DNA from: Setophaga petechia
Taxonomy: Eukaryota; Chordata; Aves; Passeriformes; Parulidae
Assembly (NCBI GenBank): GCA_024362935.1
Contig: JANCRA010000003.1
Coordinates: forward strand, 38,935,291-38,999,290
Direction of reading: 5' to 3'
DNA length: 64,000 nucleotides
Both the position numbers and the translations under genes were made by a program. Within the stretch, counting starts at the first letter, position 1; each line of letters opens with the position of its first letter. Below the pieces are notes generated by a model, which saw only the letters and a program-made list of their open reading frames with translations, made no database searches and was not told where the DNA came from. Below are positions 1-13,256 of this stretch, piece by piece.

Positions 1-3000
1 ACAGTCTTAAACTGCACCTTGAGATAAAACCCCTTTTTGTTGGATTAACTCTTCTGCACACACACTGCACAATTTGCATTCTTGCATCACAAACAAGTAT
101 TTCCTGTGGTCCTATTGTCCCATCCTCATCAGAATTCTGGTTATTTCCAAACAAATTTTCACACCGACCGTTCAATGCTGTTTGTCCTCTAGCAAAAACC
201 ATTCCCAAAGACATGTGAATCAAGCCATTCTGAATGGGAAAGAAGGAATACCTTTAGCCACAAATACTGTAAAGGGTTCTTGTTTTTTGATTTTTTTTTC
301 TCTTGGGGAGTGAACCACATGAGAGCATAAATTCTTCCAGTAATTTTCCTTCTCCTATAAATGCATCATACTATTAAGGCAGCTCAAGAGTGAAGATGAG
401 AACACTCCAATGAATTCTTTCTGAAAGGAAACAAATGTCTAGGTAGAAAAAGATCAAAGTGAAATAGGCTTTCCAATCTGTATTAACACACTGATCTTGA
501 GCCGTAACATTTACTGTCATTAATCCATGAAATATTTGGCACAAAGATGTGCAATGGCTGTGTCACTAATCAGAACTGTGGGAGAGTATCTTTGCTTCTG
601 TTAGCTTAAAAGTGGATCTGACCGTGAAGGTTAAAACATCCAGGCATTTGAAAATGTGAGACAAGCTTTACAACAGATAACATGATCTGATGCATCACCA
701 AGACATCAAGGAAAATTAAGCTTAGGATGAGTCTCAAGGTCTGTACAATCAGTCACCCTTCCTGCACATGGGCAGATGGTGAGGAAGCTGTTTCTGGGAC
801 ACCACTGCAGGGAAAAGAAGAGAAAGAAGTAGAATGGAATTGTAGTTCAGCTTTTAGCAGAAGTCCCAACTGTTTTTAAGCTGGCTCTTGATCTATGGAT
901 GTAAGGACTTAAGTGAATTAGAAACATCCAGCAAGAGAGAATAGGACATTGCAGTTACAATGCTTAGGTTTGTTATAGTCATTTAGTTTCACTGAGGTTT
1001 TCTTTACTCATTTTAATTCTCTTTTAAATCATTTGTTGTTTCAGAGTCCCAAAACTCATTATGGAATTGCAAGCTAAAGCCAAGGCATACCCACTCAACA
1101 GTGACTCACTGTGCAGCCTGGGCAAGTGTGTGTCTCAGTTCAGGAAGAGGTGAATGGAGCAGTGATAGTTCTCAGTCTCATAAAACACTTCAAGAACTTC
1201 CTGTGAAAAGGAGTAGCTCTGTCACTACAGTCTCTTACCTGCCTCCTTTCTAGCCAAGTAACAAAGGAAGAGCAAAGGACAAAAGCCCTGCAGAAAACTA
1301 ATTCCTCCTGCTCAGCATCTGTTTATATCAGATGTTGGAACCGCCACCCATCCCTTCCTGACACATCTGGTAAGTGTATCTCCTCCACAAGACCAATAAT
1401 ATGCCATCGTGGGGGAGGGGGAGGTAGGGTGACAGTAGGATAAATATACTGAGAGGGAGAAAGAAATTAAGGGAAAGCCTTACAGCAAAATATATGTTCA
1501 GTTATTTGAGGAGTTTTCTTAATAGCCAGGTCCATGAAAAAGGCAGAGGGGAGGGCTATGGAGGGCTGTGAGCAGGTTGAGGATACTGATAGCTGAAGAA
1601 TGGGGCTGCAGCTGCCTCTGCTGTGCCCAGTAAGCATCCAGTGGCTGGAGGCTTGTCAGGTCCCAGGAGCGTTACTTGTGGGTCAGTGCCTTTACTATTC
1701 TGTGCAGTGTTGAGCCATACATCTAAAATGGTAGAGAAAAAGTAATGGGACATGGTCTAAACTTTTCATATTTTTAGTAGAGATAAAGAAGCTTTTACAA
1801 CATCCTTTTCTGGCTCTCCTCCTGGTCCTAGATAAAAGTGGAAGTTGCAAGAGTATTTGGTGGTCTGCTCTGGGTGAGCCGAAGTGCCTTGGCTCTGGCT
1901 GGTGTAAGATCACACCCTCTGCAGGGAGCAGTGTCAAGGTAAGAGCAGCAAGTGCATTGGAAAACACAGGCTGCAGGACACTGTAGAATCAGTGCTGTTT
2001 CCTGCTTGACTCAGCCTTTGTTTTTAATTTGATATTGTCATCCACTTGTTTACACTGATACAGACCTAGTCTGGATAACCCAATCCATGATTTCCAAACA
2101 GCTAACACATTCCATCACAGGTCATAATCCCACGCTTGATTGATCCATCATGGCCTACAACAGTCATGCCAGTTTGTGGAATTGCACCCATTTCTTGCTT
2201 TGCTTGTCTCAGACAGTGCCACAAAGGTGAATGTGAATGGTGGTAACAAAGCATTGGGTTGTGCTGACGCAATGTGATTTGGCTCAGCTGCAATATCACA
2301 GTTTCATAATGCAGAAGGCTTTGAAGAACCAAACAGACCCCAAACAGCCTGTGAAGCACAGCTGCAGGTCAGAGCTGGGAAAGGAGTGTTGACCAGAGAG
2401 AGACCAGGTTGGCCAGAGCAATGGATCCAGGTGTACGGAGCGGGTAGAGACAGATGCAGAGGGTCTGATACAGACAGGTATTACTCGATAGAAAGAGCAA
2501 CTTCAGGACAAGGGAAGGAGCACCATCTGGTGGAAAACAGGTCAAAATTAAAAGCAGTGATTCTACTGATCTTTTCTTCATCACCTGGCAAAGAACAATG
2601 GAATTACTATCGCCTCTAACTCACTTTGTACAGCTCTGGGAAACCCTGATTTACACTTCACGGAATATCAGATCTGTCTCAATGTATGTAATCTGTGCAG
2701 CTCATCACATGACATAAAAACAAGTCTCTGAGTCTGGGGAAGCTTGAAGTTTTAGGATGGTTTTGATCTGAATTCTTAAGCAGAGACAGATCCAGGTATG
2801 GATGGTTTGTTGGTTTGGTTTGTTTGGTTTTTTTTAAAAAAAAGTCTCCTCATTTCTCACCTGACCATTTCCACTGAACGTGTGGTGTCCTTGGGACTCC
2901 TACTCATGTGTCAAATAAAGTTAAAACTGGTCAATAGCTAAAAAAGGTCCAAGGAGGCAAACAGAAAAGATGCACATGAACTTAGGCACACATTACCTTT

Positions 3001-5201
3001 CTTAGGAAACAAGAGCCCAAACAGAAAAAGACAAATGTGAGCCATTAGGTCACCCTCTTTTTTGCAATGAATGGATCTCAGTCTATTGATTGCAGAGTAT
3101 TTCTGCAAGAGTATTCAACATAGCAGCAAAAGGATATCAAGCAGCTATTTGGCATACAATTCAGAAGAACTAAGTGCAACATTTATTAAAATTAAGGGAA
3201 TGAGTTAGACATCAAGTCAATTCCACTGATTATGTAATTTGGAAAAAAGAAAACATCAAGCAGTAGTTTCAGAGTTTAATATTGAGCAAACACCATTTAA
3301 AGTTTCTACAGTAGTGAAGATCCAAGGGTCACCTGGAAAGAAACTTCAGAATCAGCAGCTTTGTAAATTATCTTAGAAACAGGCTGGATCAAGTTTCTTA
3401 AACTGTTCCCTCAATTAGGGTCAGTTTCTTTTCCTCACTTTGATTTTAACAGCATTTAGCTCTCTTTTTCAGTACTCTGTCCAGCCACTTGCTTACTCCC
3501 TGTTGGTGGGAAAAGTGAGAAAACTCATTGACTGCAATAAACTCAGTTTAACAGGTAAAGCAAAAGCTGCGCATGCAAGCAAAATAAAACAAGGAATTCA
3601 TTCACCACTTCCCATCCACAGGCAGGTGCTTGGCCCTTCCCAAGAAAGCAGGGCTGTGTAACAGCTACTTGGGAAGACAAACATTGTAACTCTGAACATG
3701 CCCCCCTTCCTTCATCTTTTTGTGGATTTATGTGTGAACATGATGTACAATATGGAACCTGACCAAATCTCACTGCCATACCCTCGCTGTTTACTGTGCT
3801 GGGAACCACTTACACAGTAGTAAAAATTGCACAAGGAAATAAGCACTTCTGTGTTTTCACAGTTCTAACAACAGACGTATGCATTCCTTTAAAATCTACC
3901 CTCTAATTTGGTTTGGGGATGTTTCTTTTTGCACTTGTGTATTCCTTCAGTAGAAAAACAAGACCTTCTTTTTTTTTTTTTGGTTGTTTTTTAGCTGGAA
4001 AATCACAGTTCAATGGATGAAGTATTCTCTTACCTGGATTATCATTTTGGACATCTTCTGCTCTAAGAAGCTGTTTGCCCATCCTGCTGTTACCACTTAG
4101 CTTTACATATTTGAACCAGGTAGAATTCACCACTGTCTGTTTTGACCAAGAATGTAATTTAATGTAATATTCTTTTGAAGTTAATATATTTTCACAAAAT
4201 ATTGCAAATTTTGTCAAAAGGTAGTTCTCTGGTGGAAAAAGTGCTGCCCTGGCAGATTCCTCACAAGCACTGCCTTTAAGTACTTACAAAAAAATGCAAT
4301 GAGTATCTAAAAGAATTCCTAACCTCTTCATAGGAGGAACTTGGATCTTTCGTCTCACCAAGGAGTCATAAAGAGAGTGGTTAACCCATGAGCTGCATTC
4401 CTCAATGACACACTGACCTGCTTGGGAAGGCAGGATACACACCTCCTACACTTGCCCATGTAGCTTATACTGCATCTGCCAAGCAGCAACTGCATATTCC
4501 AAGGAGAAATCTCCAGAGGTGACAGAGGTAGTAGTGAAGTCAGACCCAGAGCCAATGCTAAGAGAAGCAAGAATTTAACTCACTTGCTGAAAGTATTTGA
4601 TCAGTCCTGCTCCCTGTCTGAGACCCATGCCTGCCTGGGTGTGTTTAATGTAGTCATCTTGCTTTTTTGCAGGTAATTATGGGTTCAAGACAGGTGTCCT
4701 CCTAGAGACATTCCCTTCTTTTATTGTTTTTATTTTTATATGGAATTTAATGGAAAATGGAAATGGAATTTAATCAAGGAGCTACCTTTTCCCACTCTGC
4801 TTTTAAACACAAAGGTTTCATAAGTTTAAGATACGTACATATTGGTTGAAAACTTCAGGCTTCAAGATCTGTATGTAATTATGTTATGATCTCAATGAAC
4901 ACAGACTGCTTGCTTATTGTATTCTTTATTGAAAATTCTCTATCCAAATTGAGTTTGAGGTTTCTCATTGCCACAAGATATATAATTCTTTCCTTGACCA
5001 CACTCTTATTATTCTGTTAGTTGTTTGGGATTTTTTTTTCTGTAATGAGCTAATAAGAGGGATCGTTGCAAAATGAGTCTACAGGTTTCATGTAAAGGTA
5101 CTGCAGACAGTCAGTTGAAGCCATTTCTAGCTTAATTGATTAAGATGCATGACAAGTTTCAGATCAGAGTTCCATTTTGTGAAGTAGTCACATATATTGG
5201 C

Positions 5202-5241
<40 letters not shown>
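5202..5241. repeat. (AGAT)10 microsatellite
   Basis: Ten uninterrupted copies of the tetranucleotide AGAT. Such perfect runs are usually polymorphic in length. Confidence 0.98.
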
Positions 5242-8200
5242 GAACAAATTTTAATGGAAGGGTATTAAAACCCTTGGAGCTCTAGAACACTTAGCAACAT
5301 CCTGAATGACCAGAAAGAAGCCTTTGACATTGACAATTTTTCATATTTTATCCTTGTTCTATAGGCAGTTATAAACAGGACTTTTAAGCAAATTGAGGTA
5401 TCCAAATCTGCTTTCTGTTGAGGTTTACAAATATATTCCCCTCTGAATATTCTAGGTTTTGGATGGTTACTGTATTTATTTCAAGAAAAATATTGAAATG
5501 GCAGATGAATCACTTAGATGATAACTACCTTTTAATACTTAATAATGCATGTGTCTTACAGGAGTTGATTTACCTTAATGGCAATGACACTCTTTAAAAT
5601 GTACCTCATCATGTGTAGAAATGGAGGAGGACTGCAGTCACACTAGGTACTGAAGACTTTTTCTAGGCACAACTTAAAAAAAAAAGGGATTGTTCTTATT
5701 TGAAAACTGAAATGCCTGTTAAAAGCCCATTAAATGCTAGATTCCTTACAAAAGGTAATGATCACAGTTTTACAGGGAAAAAGCCACAAAGAATAATATT
5801 AACTGGGGGCTAAAAACTGGAGCAAGAAGGACAAGTGGTCCTTGTGGCTGTAAAGCTTACACTGTCAAACATTGCAGAAGCACTGTTAACAACTGTATCC
5901 CACTCTCATATGCTGTCTAATCTATGTGAAAGCTGATGCTGTTGTAATGCAGACTCTTGGTTATCCCAAAGGGAAAACTGAAGGACTGAAAATACCATTG
6001 CAGACCCCAACAATAAAAATGTACAAACAAAATTTCCTCATTTTCTAGGGGTTTGGCACACATGTAGGATGGCAGCTCCGCATTGCTCCCTGCCTCTGCC
6101 CTTCCAGGGCACCTCCCTGGCAGCTCTTCCCTTACAGAAATGTACAGACACTTATTAGAGCAAATGTTCTCCAAGCATGACAACTGATTACTATCTGACT
6201 TGGCCTTGGTACAGCCTGAGCATGTTAAGACCCAACAGTATTTCAGTGTTGTAAAAGGAATTCTATGTGCAGTGAGGGCATGCCTCCTAAACTTCACTGA
6301 GAGTTGGTTTGGGAGAGACCTGCAAGCCAGCATCACAGAAAATTAATGCATGGTAATAGGAGTAGTATAGGACATGTAATCCTAGCTGAGTTCGTTAAAA
6401 AAAGAAAAACATAGCAACTGTTGCAGAAACTAACAGGGTACTTGCTAGCTCCCAGTTCCACTCCCTGGATTTCTGGCTGACCACTGTCTGTAATCTGCCT
6501 ATTCAGGGAAGTGGACATGAATTAGTTATGTGAAGTAGTTATGTATATCTTAAAGGAAGTTAAACCTTCAATTCAGTGCTCTCACATAGCCTTAAATCGT
6601 ATCCCAATCTTCAAGAGTAAAATGATGATATTTAGCTTTCTTTAACAAGCATAATTTATCCTACCCTAGGTGTCATTCTATCTTCTGTCAAGTTTTTGCA
6701 GAGCTCTAGTCATATACTCTTGCATTCTGATCCTTTCAGAATGTGAGGAGAATGAGGAAGTTCAGATGAGAATCCTTTGTGAATGCAAAACGAAAGCCAA
6801 ATGCCCCTTCCCCAGTGCCTCTTCACTGCCCACCCAGACCATGCAAATGTTTATTGGGATGTGTGAAGGGTTAAGAATTGTTCTTCCTGCATAACAATGT
6901 CCATTTATCTGTTAATCCTTCATGCTCTATTCCTAAAATGTCAAAAGAATTGTTTGAACCAGGAGCATCGGCAGCATTAAGATTTCTGTACTGCTCAACA
7001 TTCCTGAGGAACAGCAGACACAGGAATGTTCATTTCTTTCTGGAAACTGTCTAGTTAAGGGTTAGTTTCAACTGACTGCTGCACTGGTAGCTTTTAGGAG
7101 AAATTCAACAAAAATAAATGGAAGAACAGCCTTAAGTGACCTTTCCAAATGGTCGCGGACTCCCACTATGCTTTTTTACAGAACAAATTACTTCTACCCC
7201 AACTTTCAGGATTAAACCAAAGGAAAAGGTCAAACGTGTTCATTTCTACAAAGAAATGTGTGGCAAGATAGGAAGGCAGGCACTGCTGTCCTGGTTGCTG
7301 GCTGCTCTCAGGGTCTCTGGGCTGTACTTCGAGTTGTTCTTCCCTATGTTCTGAATAAAACACACATCCCTCTGAGCTTCCTGAACATAGTTTGGAAGGG
7401 CTGCACTTTCTTCCAAGGAGTTAGTGTGGAGTGTTAATGGTGTACTGCTTTAGGAGGAAGAAAGTCTTCCAATGGAAAGAGGCCTACTTATGTAGACGCC
7501 CATCATCTACACAGCCCAATGCAGGCAGAATCATTGCTCTTTTCCTGTTGTGTCCTCCAGATTAATTTCATACAGGATCAGTGAATGTTTTGCCCTTCTA
7601 TCTTGTACCAGGGAAGGTAACAAAAAACTTTTAGAAATCCAACTGGTTACTTGGTTTGTTCCATTCATTTCCAAGTCCCTTGGTGATCATGCTGTCCTGC
7701 AGGATTTATTAATTCTCATAACTGAGTTTTCCAAGTAAGGCTGTCGTGAGTATTTTCACTCTACTTCTTGTGCCTCAAGTCATGAACATTTCATGAGGTT
7801 AGATTAGTATCAAGAGAAAAGCCTAAGAAAGATTTTGTGCTTGTAAGAAAGACTTTGTGTTTCTCATCCATGGACAGAGAGGGAAGAGTTTACTTAACTG
7901 GAGCAGTTCACAGGTATGTTGAGACATATTTGCTTTTCTGGTCACTAAAGCATATAAGCTGCCTTTGCAGGCAGTGGCAAAGGCATACTCAGGCTTGTGT
8001 AGCAACTAAGAGGTTACTTTTCTGTGCCTTTGAGTTTCAAGGATTTTTAAACAGGTTCAAACACTTTCTGAAGTTTCATCTTTCACTACCTCCCTTAATC
8101 CCCCCAAGTTTGGCACCATTTCTCACTCATGTTTATATTTTAATCTCAAGTTTCTCGCTTGAGAGCTATATTGTTTAAACCTGAGGCTGTCAGTGATGGT

Positions 8201-8254
8201 GCATCTGGGAGTTTTGTTAGAGATTTGGTTAGAGATTTTCCAGCAGCTTCTCAC

Positions 8255-8293
8255 GATTTGGGGTGTGTGGGTGTGTGAGGGGGGTGTGTGTTC
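8255..8293. repeat. GT/G-rich simple sequence
   Basis: Low-complexity run of GGGTGTGTGGGTGTGTGAGG type. Alternating purine-pyrimidine tracts of this kind are common in vertebrate DNA. Confidence 0.8.
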
Positions 8294-9477
8294 AGGGAGG
8301 ATGCGCATGAGCTCTGCATGAAGCTGATCACATCCATGGTAGCTCATTTTAGCTCTGCATGTTTTGTCACTGGGCCTGAGTGCCTGTGAACTGACATACC
8401 AAGTAGTACCAAGAAACTCTCCAGCCTGTTACAGCCCTCTGGATATTATCCACTGCTGTCTTTTCTGGTGAGCAGTGATGAAGTCCCAGCAAGAAGTCTG
8501 AGGTCGATCAAGAGTGACCTCACAACCAGGTTGAAGGATCTGGAGCAAAAAAATGGTGTTCTCCTCTATCCTGCCAGTTTCAGGGAATAATGGGGGTAGA
8601 AGCAGGAAAATCCCACAGATGCCTACAGCCTCACCTGGCTCTGAGCCTGCTGTTACCAGCAGAATTTTGATCACAGGTCAGTTTACATGACACCGAGGTT
8701 TTTGGCAACAGACGGAAAAAAAGGATTTTTGCTCAGGAGTTAGCAGATAACCCGGATTAGATGAGGGGAGGGGACAAAACTGGGATTAGCAGGGATAAGC
8801 ACCTCAATTTCTGCTGGTTTTATTTTCCAAGCGCCCTGCCTATCCTCACTAGGATCCAGAGTCATCCTTTCTCATGGACCCTGCTGGAGGTGCGCAAACC
8901 CAACAATGTCTCCAAAACTTGCCTAGCACAGAGGGCTTCAGCCAAACCTGCCACAGGGCAAACTGCACTTCAGACCAGGTTGCTCAGGGCCCCCCATCCA
9001 GCCTAGCCTTGAACACTTCCAAGGACGGGAGCATGGACTTTACAGCAAGGGGGACTCAAGCTTACAAAGCTACAGAATCTACAAGGTGTAAAGAAAGATA
9101 GAGCTTTGTTCAGACTTACCTAAAGCCCCATTTTCATGCCTTATGCCTTTCTAGGCTCTGGTGAGTAGAAACAAAAAATTTGGCCTCAACTTAAGAATGA
9201 TTAAATGTATTTTTCTAAGACACAGGAAGATTTGTTAAACCAAGAAACCTATTGTGTGTACATATCTCTAAATCAGCCTTTCATATTGTCCCACACTTTT
9301 TAAACAGGAAAGTAAAAACATTTTTAGGGAGCATCAAATTATGAGTAGCACCAAATGCATACAAATAATGGTTCCCAGGTCAGAGTAAATATGAGGTTCT
9401 TTACCTTTGGATCCTTCCTTTACTTGCTTTTACCCAAAATACTTATTTTCATATAGAGTTTGTAGTGAGGTGAGTGT

Positions 9478-9774
9478 CAGTCACTGCTCCCAAGAAACAA
9501 GTGATAGGATGAAAGGAAACCACCTCAAGTTGCACCAGGGAAATTTAGATTGTATATTAGGAAAAATTTCTTCACTGAGATTTTCTTCACTGACTATCAA
9601 GAATTGGAACAGGCTACCCAGATAAGTGATATGCAATGCCATCCCTGGAGGTATTTATAAGAGCTGTAGATGTGGTGTTTAGGGACATGGTTTAATGCTG
9701 GACATGGCAGTGGTGGGTTAATGGTTGGACTTCATGATTTTAGAGGTCTTTTCCAGCCTAAATAATTCTGTGAT
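9478..9774 (+). mobile_element. CR1 LINE fragment, 3' end
   Basis: About 300 bp matching the well-known 3' part of avian CR1 elements: the block reading TTAGGAAAAATTTCTTCAC, then GGAACAGGCTACCCAG, CCATCCCTGGAGG, TTAGGGACATGGTTTA, GGTTAATGGTTGGAC and TCTTTTCCAGCCTAAAT, ending near the terminal ATTCTGTGAT. It is 5'-truncated, as most CR1 copies are, and is clearly diverged, so it is an old insertion. It has no coding capacity. Confidence 0.9.
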
Positions 9775-10672
9775 CTCCTGTGTAGATAGACATCTTCTTG
9801 AATATTGGCCATCTCGACTTCTGAGAGAAATAGGCACTTTTATTTTGCCTTTTTTATGGGCCTTGTAAATGAAGAGATGAAAGATATTTTTAAATGGTGA
9901 TAATTTTTACAGCACTAAGTTGATCTCTCCTACTGTTTTCTAACCCTTCAGCTGTCTCAGATTGATCAACTATATTGTTTCCTAACTCCTCTGACCTGAA
10001 TCTCTAGGGGAATTCCCATCATATTTCAAAGGTCAAAGACACACCCTTGCTTTTTCTTCCCCTTAAAAGAAGGTTGTGCAAAGCATTTTGACCCTCATTT
10101 CTGGTGACATGTGAAAAATGGCTGTCACTCCACCTGATACTCCTTAGCAGGGATACATCTACATACTTTTGTTTGTTGAAGCAGCTGCCCACTTGCAGCA
10201 TCTAAAACTGGAAGGTGGTTAATGTACTTAGAAGAAGAGTGGGATCTAAAAGGAGAACCATTTCACATCCCAGTGAACTGGATTTTGGGTTAAGAGACCA
10301 GTGCCTGTGCCAAGTCTGTGGCCCTGCTCCCTTTCTGCCAATTAGAAGGCAAGAGAGAACATGAGTTCTCCCATAATGTAGTAAATCAAATTTCTTGAGT
10401 TAAAAAGTGCACAAAGTCTTTTTGGCATCAAAGCATCGTTTTCTGTAGAAAAGTCAAAACCATGCTGTTGGATTTGGATGGAGAACCAAAGTTTCCTTTC
10501 TGATCCATGTCCTACAAATGCAAGCAGCTGTTGCCAGACAAACTCAAAAACTCAAGTGTTGCCTATTCTTCACCACCAAGGCTCTAGTCAGGCTTTGTTT
10601 TTTCTCAGTGTTTCTTTCTGTCACCAGATTTAATTTTAATACTAAAAACATTCAACACTGTCTTCTCACAAG

Positions 10673-10720
10673 AATTTCTGAGAGCAGAAATTCTTGTGAG
10701 AATTTCTGCTCTCAGAAATT
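10673..10720. repeat. Perfect 22-bp inverted repeat with 4-nt loop
   Basis: The arms 10,673-10,694 and 10,699-10,720 are exact reverse complements around the loop TGTG. The left arm starts AATTTCTGAGAGC. Overlapping shorter inverted repeats (CACAAGAATTTCT / AGAAATTCTTGTG) share part of the same sequence. Confidence 0.95.
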
Positions 10721-13122
10721 TCTGCAGCATGTGAATCTTTAACATAGAGTGATCGCCCCACATAAAGCCAAGGAGAATGCCAGTGGTTCCATCATTCTCC
10801 AGCTCCACCCTGTCTGGTGTAGACAATCTTTAGGATACAAGGGAATGATATCTCAGAGGCGACCTGGGAACTTGTTCTGTGATGCAGCCTTGTTTATACA
10901 TGTTCCTGGTTTCTCCTCACTTATGGATTCTGCTGTCTCTAGTGAGTAGCACTGTTTTGTGTGGGATTACACCACAAGAAAAAGAAAAAGGAAAGGAAAA
11001 AAAGGTTGGGGGGAAGTGGAAAATCTGTACCTTTTCAGGGGATAGAAAACGTGTGGGAGTAGTTGCTATAAAAGTCAGCAAAAGCCTGATAAATGCTGAG
11101 TGTGGCATGATTCTTATTTAGAGGATTTACATGTATAGGGGTGAAGATGTGTTGCAGTGTGTTCATGACATTCTCTGCTATGACTGATGTTGAATTGTTT
11201 GGTGTTGATGAGTCCTGAATGGAGTCAACAGGGTTAATCAGGTTTCTCTTCTTCTGTAGCTGAAAGAAAAGAAACTAGATTAATATTTATGGTATTGCCA
11301 TCCCCACACTTTCTACATCATATAAGTCAAAGTCTCAGGTCACTCTTACAATGGTGAGCAATAAAAAATAATATCAGGTTATAAATAGGAAATATCAGAT
11401 GAAGCCAGTTTAATAGACTGTGAACAAAGTCCACTTTTTCAAATCAAAATCAGAGATGTATCTGAATCAGAGACATCTCACTGTGGAATTCTTCTGCATC
11501 CATTTGCACACCCCAGCAATACCTCTCCAAGCAGTCTGAGAAGCTCTGTGATTGACAATTTTATTAAATACTGTGAAAGACTGTGTCATGGACGAATCTA
11601 GTGATAACTTCTTCCTGCTAATCTCAAAAGTTTAGTCAAATTTATTTAAACCTGCACCTTTGTTCACAAGCTGAGGTATAAGGCTCAGATACTTCTGTGC
11701 AAAACCAAGTACACAGCATGGACTGGGGCTAACTTGAGAATTCACGAGTGCAGAAGCACATCTGTAAGACTGTATCAAAAAATAAATCTGTTCCCACATC
11801 CTTAAGAAATGAGGATTTTATTTAAATATCTGCATGGAGTAGCAGAGAAAGGAGAGGAAATCTCTTTTTTATGGCTCATTTCTTAGGGTTATGCCTATAC
11901 CTATACATTTTGTTCATACAGCCTTTGAGATCCCTTCTGTACTGTGCAGAAACTCCTTATTTCTACAGCTATTGATGTTTACAAGAGTATAAACAATTTC
12001 CTGTCTGGATTATCCCACAGTTTATATGCTGCTTTATCAATGCAAAAGCCACCTTAGAAGAAATCAGACAGTTGCTTTGGACAAGGTGATAAGCTGTTGC
12101 ACAACCTCGCGTGTTCGGTCTCACAGACTGAATTGCTGGAAACCGAGTTTCTGGAAAGATCTTTCTGCAACGGAAGTGCCACAGTATATGTGCATTTCCC
12201 TTAAAGGTAGAAGTGAATCCCATCATTTTACCACTTCGAAATAGATGTGAAGAGAGAAATACAGAAGAAAGATAAGCAGAGAAGGAAATTGAAAGAGAAG
12301 CACAGAGTAGAGAGATCAGTCAGTTGAAGGAGAGCAAGGAGAGTGCAGTGGGCGAAGGCAGGTAGATCCTCTAAAGCTAAAGCTTTGCCCAAATGGAGCC
12401 TGTAGGCTTTAGTCATGTTTGTCAGCCATCATCTTGTGTAACAAGAGGTAATTCTCCTGGGACAATGTACTGTTCTGAAGTGGCTGGCTGGGACGCTGTA
12501 CCCGGGTGGCCTTTGCCCAGCTCCATTAGCAGTGTTTCTTGGCATGGCCCCTGTTGTGCTGGGGAGGTAAAATGTGGCACTCCCTCTGAGTCACCTCTCC
12601 TCATATTCACACCATGCAACATCACCTTGCATCAGAGCTGCTTCTCCCTCTGCCACGTCACAGCAGTAGTGCAAGGTGCCCGTGACTGCAGCACGGTGAA
12701 GCTCCTGAGGCGCCCAGCAGCACAGAATGCAGCAAAGAAATGCCTCCACTTGCAGTGATACCTGCCTACATTTTTTGCTCTTGCTGTTTATGCAGGCATC
12801 CTCAAGAGACTGCTAATTAAGATAGAGTTCTGGGGCACAAAAATCAAAACTATTCCTATTTTATATTTTTTTGAAAGTATCATGTTAGATGTATGGTTTT
12901 CTGTAGGTACAGTTTGTGGTAATTGGGATGGGGCTGTGGCTGACCCTCATCCCTAATGGGTACAGCTGTGAGAAGCAGGTGAGCAGCATTGACAGCAATG
13001 AGCCATGGAGTGCCCAGGGGCACTGACCAACCACCAAAGGGAGCAGAGGGCACACAGGTGCAGTGCCTGAACATGAGGGGTATAAAAATTTGGGCTAAAG
13101 AACAAGAGAGGCTGACACTTCC

Positions 13123-13256
13123 AGCCTTCTGAAGTGGTGTCATGTTGCTCTATATGGGCAGACACCTGAAGCATTCTGATGTGGTATGGTGCTGCTCTGT
13201 ATAGGTGAATGCTTAAAGCCTTCTGCAGTTGTATGGTGATGTTCTGTGTATTGTGG
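13123..13256. repeat. Three-copy minisatellite, period about 47 bp
   Basis: Three diverged units start near 13,123, 13,170 and 13,217. Each begins AGCNTTCTGNAGTNGT and continues with a TGGTGNTGNTCTGTNTA core. No neighbouring sequence continues the pattern. Confidence 0.7.

Larger units (their letters stand above)
1..9477. other. Non-coding, no gene recognised
   Basis: AT-rich sequence with only short chance frames on both strands (longest 139 codons, minus, 5,917-6,336, unlike any protein I know). It holds the AGAT microsatellite at 5.2 kb, a GT-rich run at 8.26 kb, and T-rich and G/T-rich tracts near 2,805-2,850 and 3,968-3,990. I see no exon with convincing splice sites and conserved protein sequence. 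Confidence 0.7.

Noticed and set aside
5917..6336. 139-codon minus-strand frame
   Set aside because: No recognisable domain, no codon-use signal, and no splice or promoter context; this length is expected by chance in 64 kb.
12393..12758. 121-codon plus-strand frame, Cys/Ser-rich
   Set aside because: Overlaps an opposite-strand frame in locally GC-richer DNA; no known motif.
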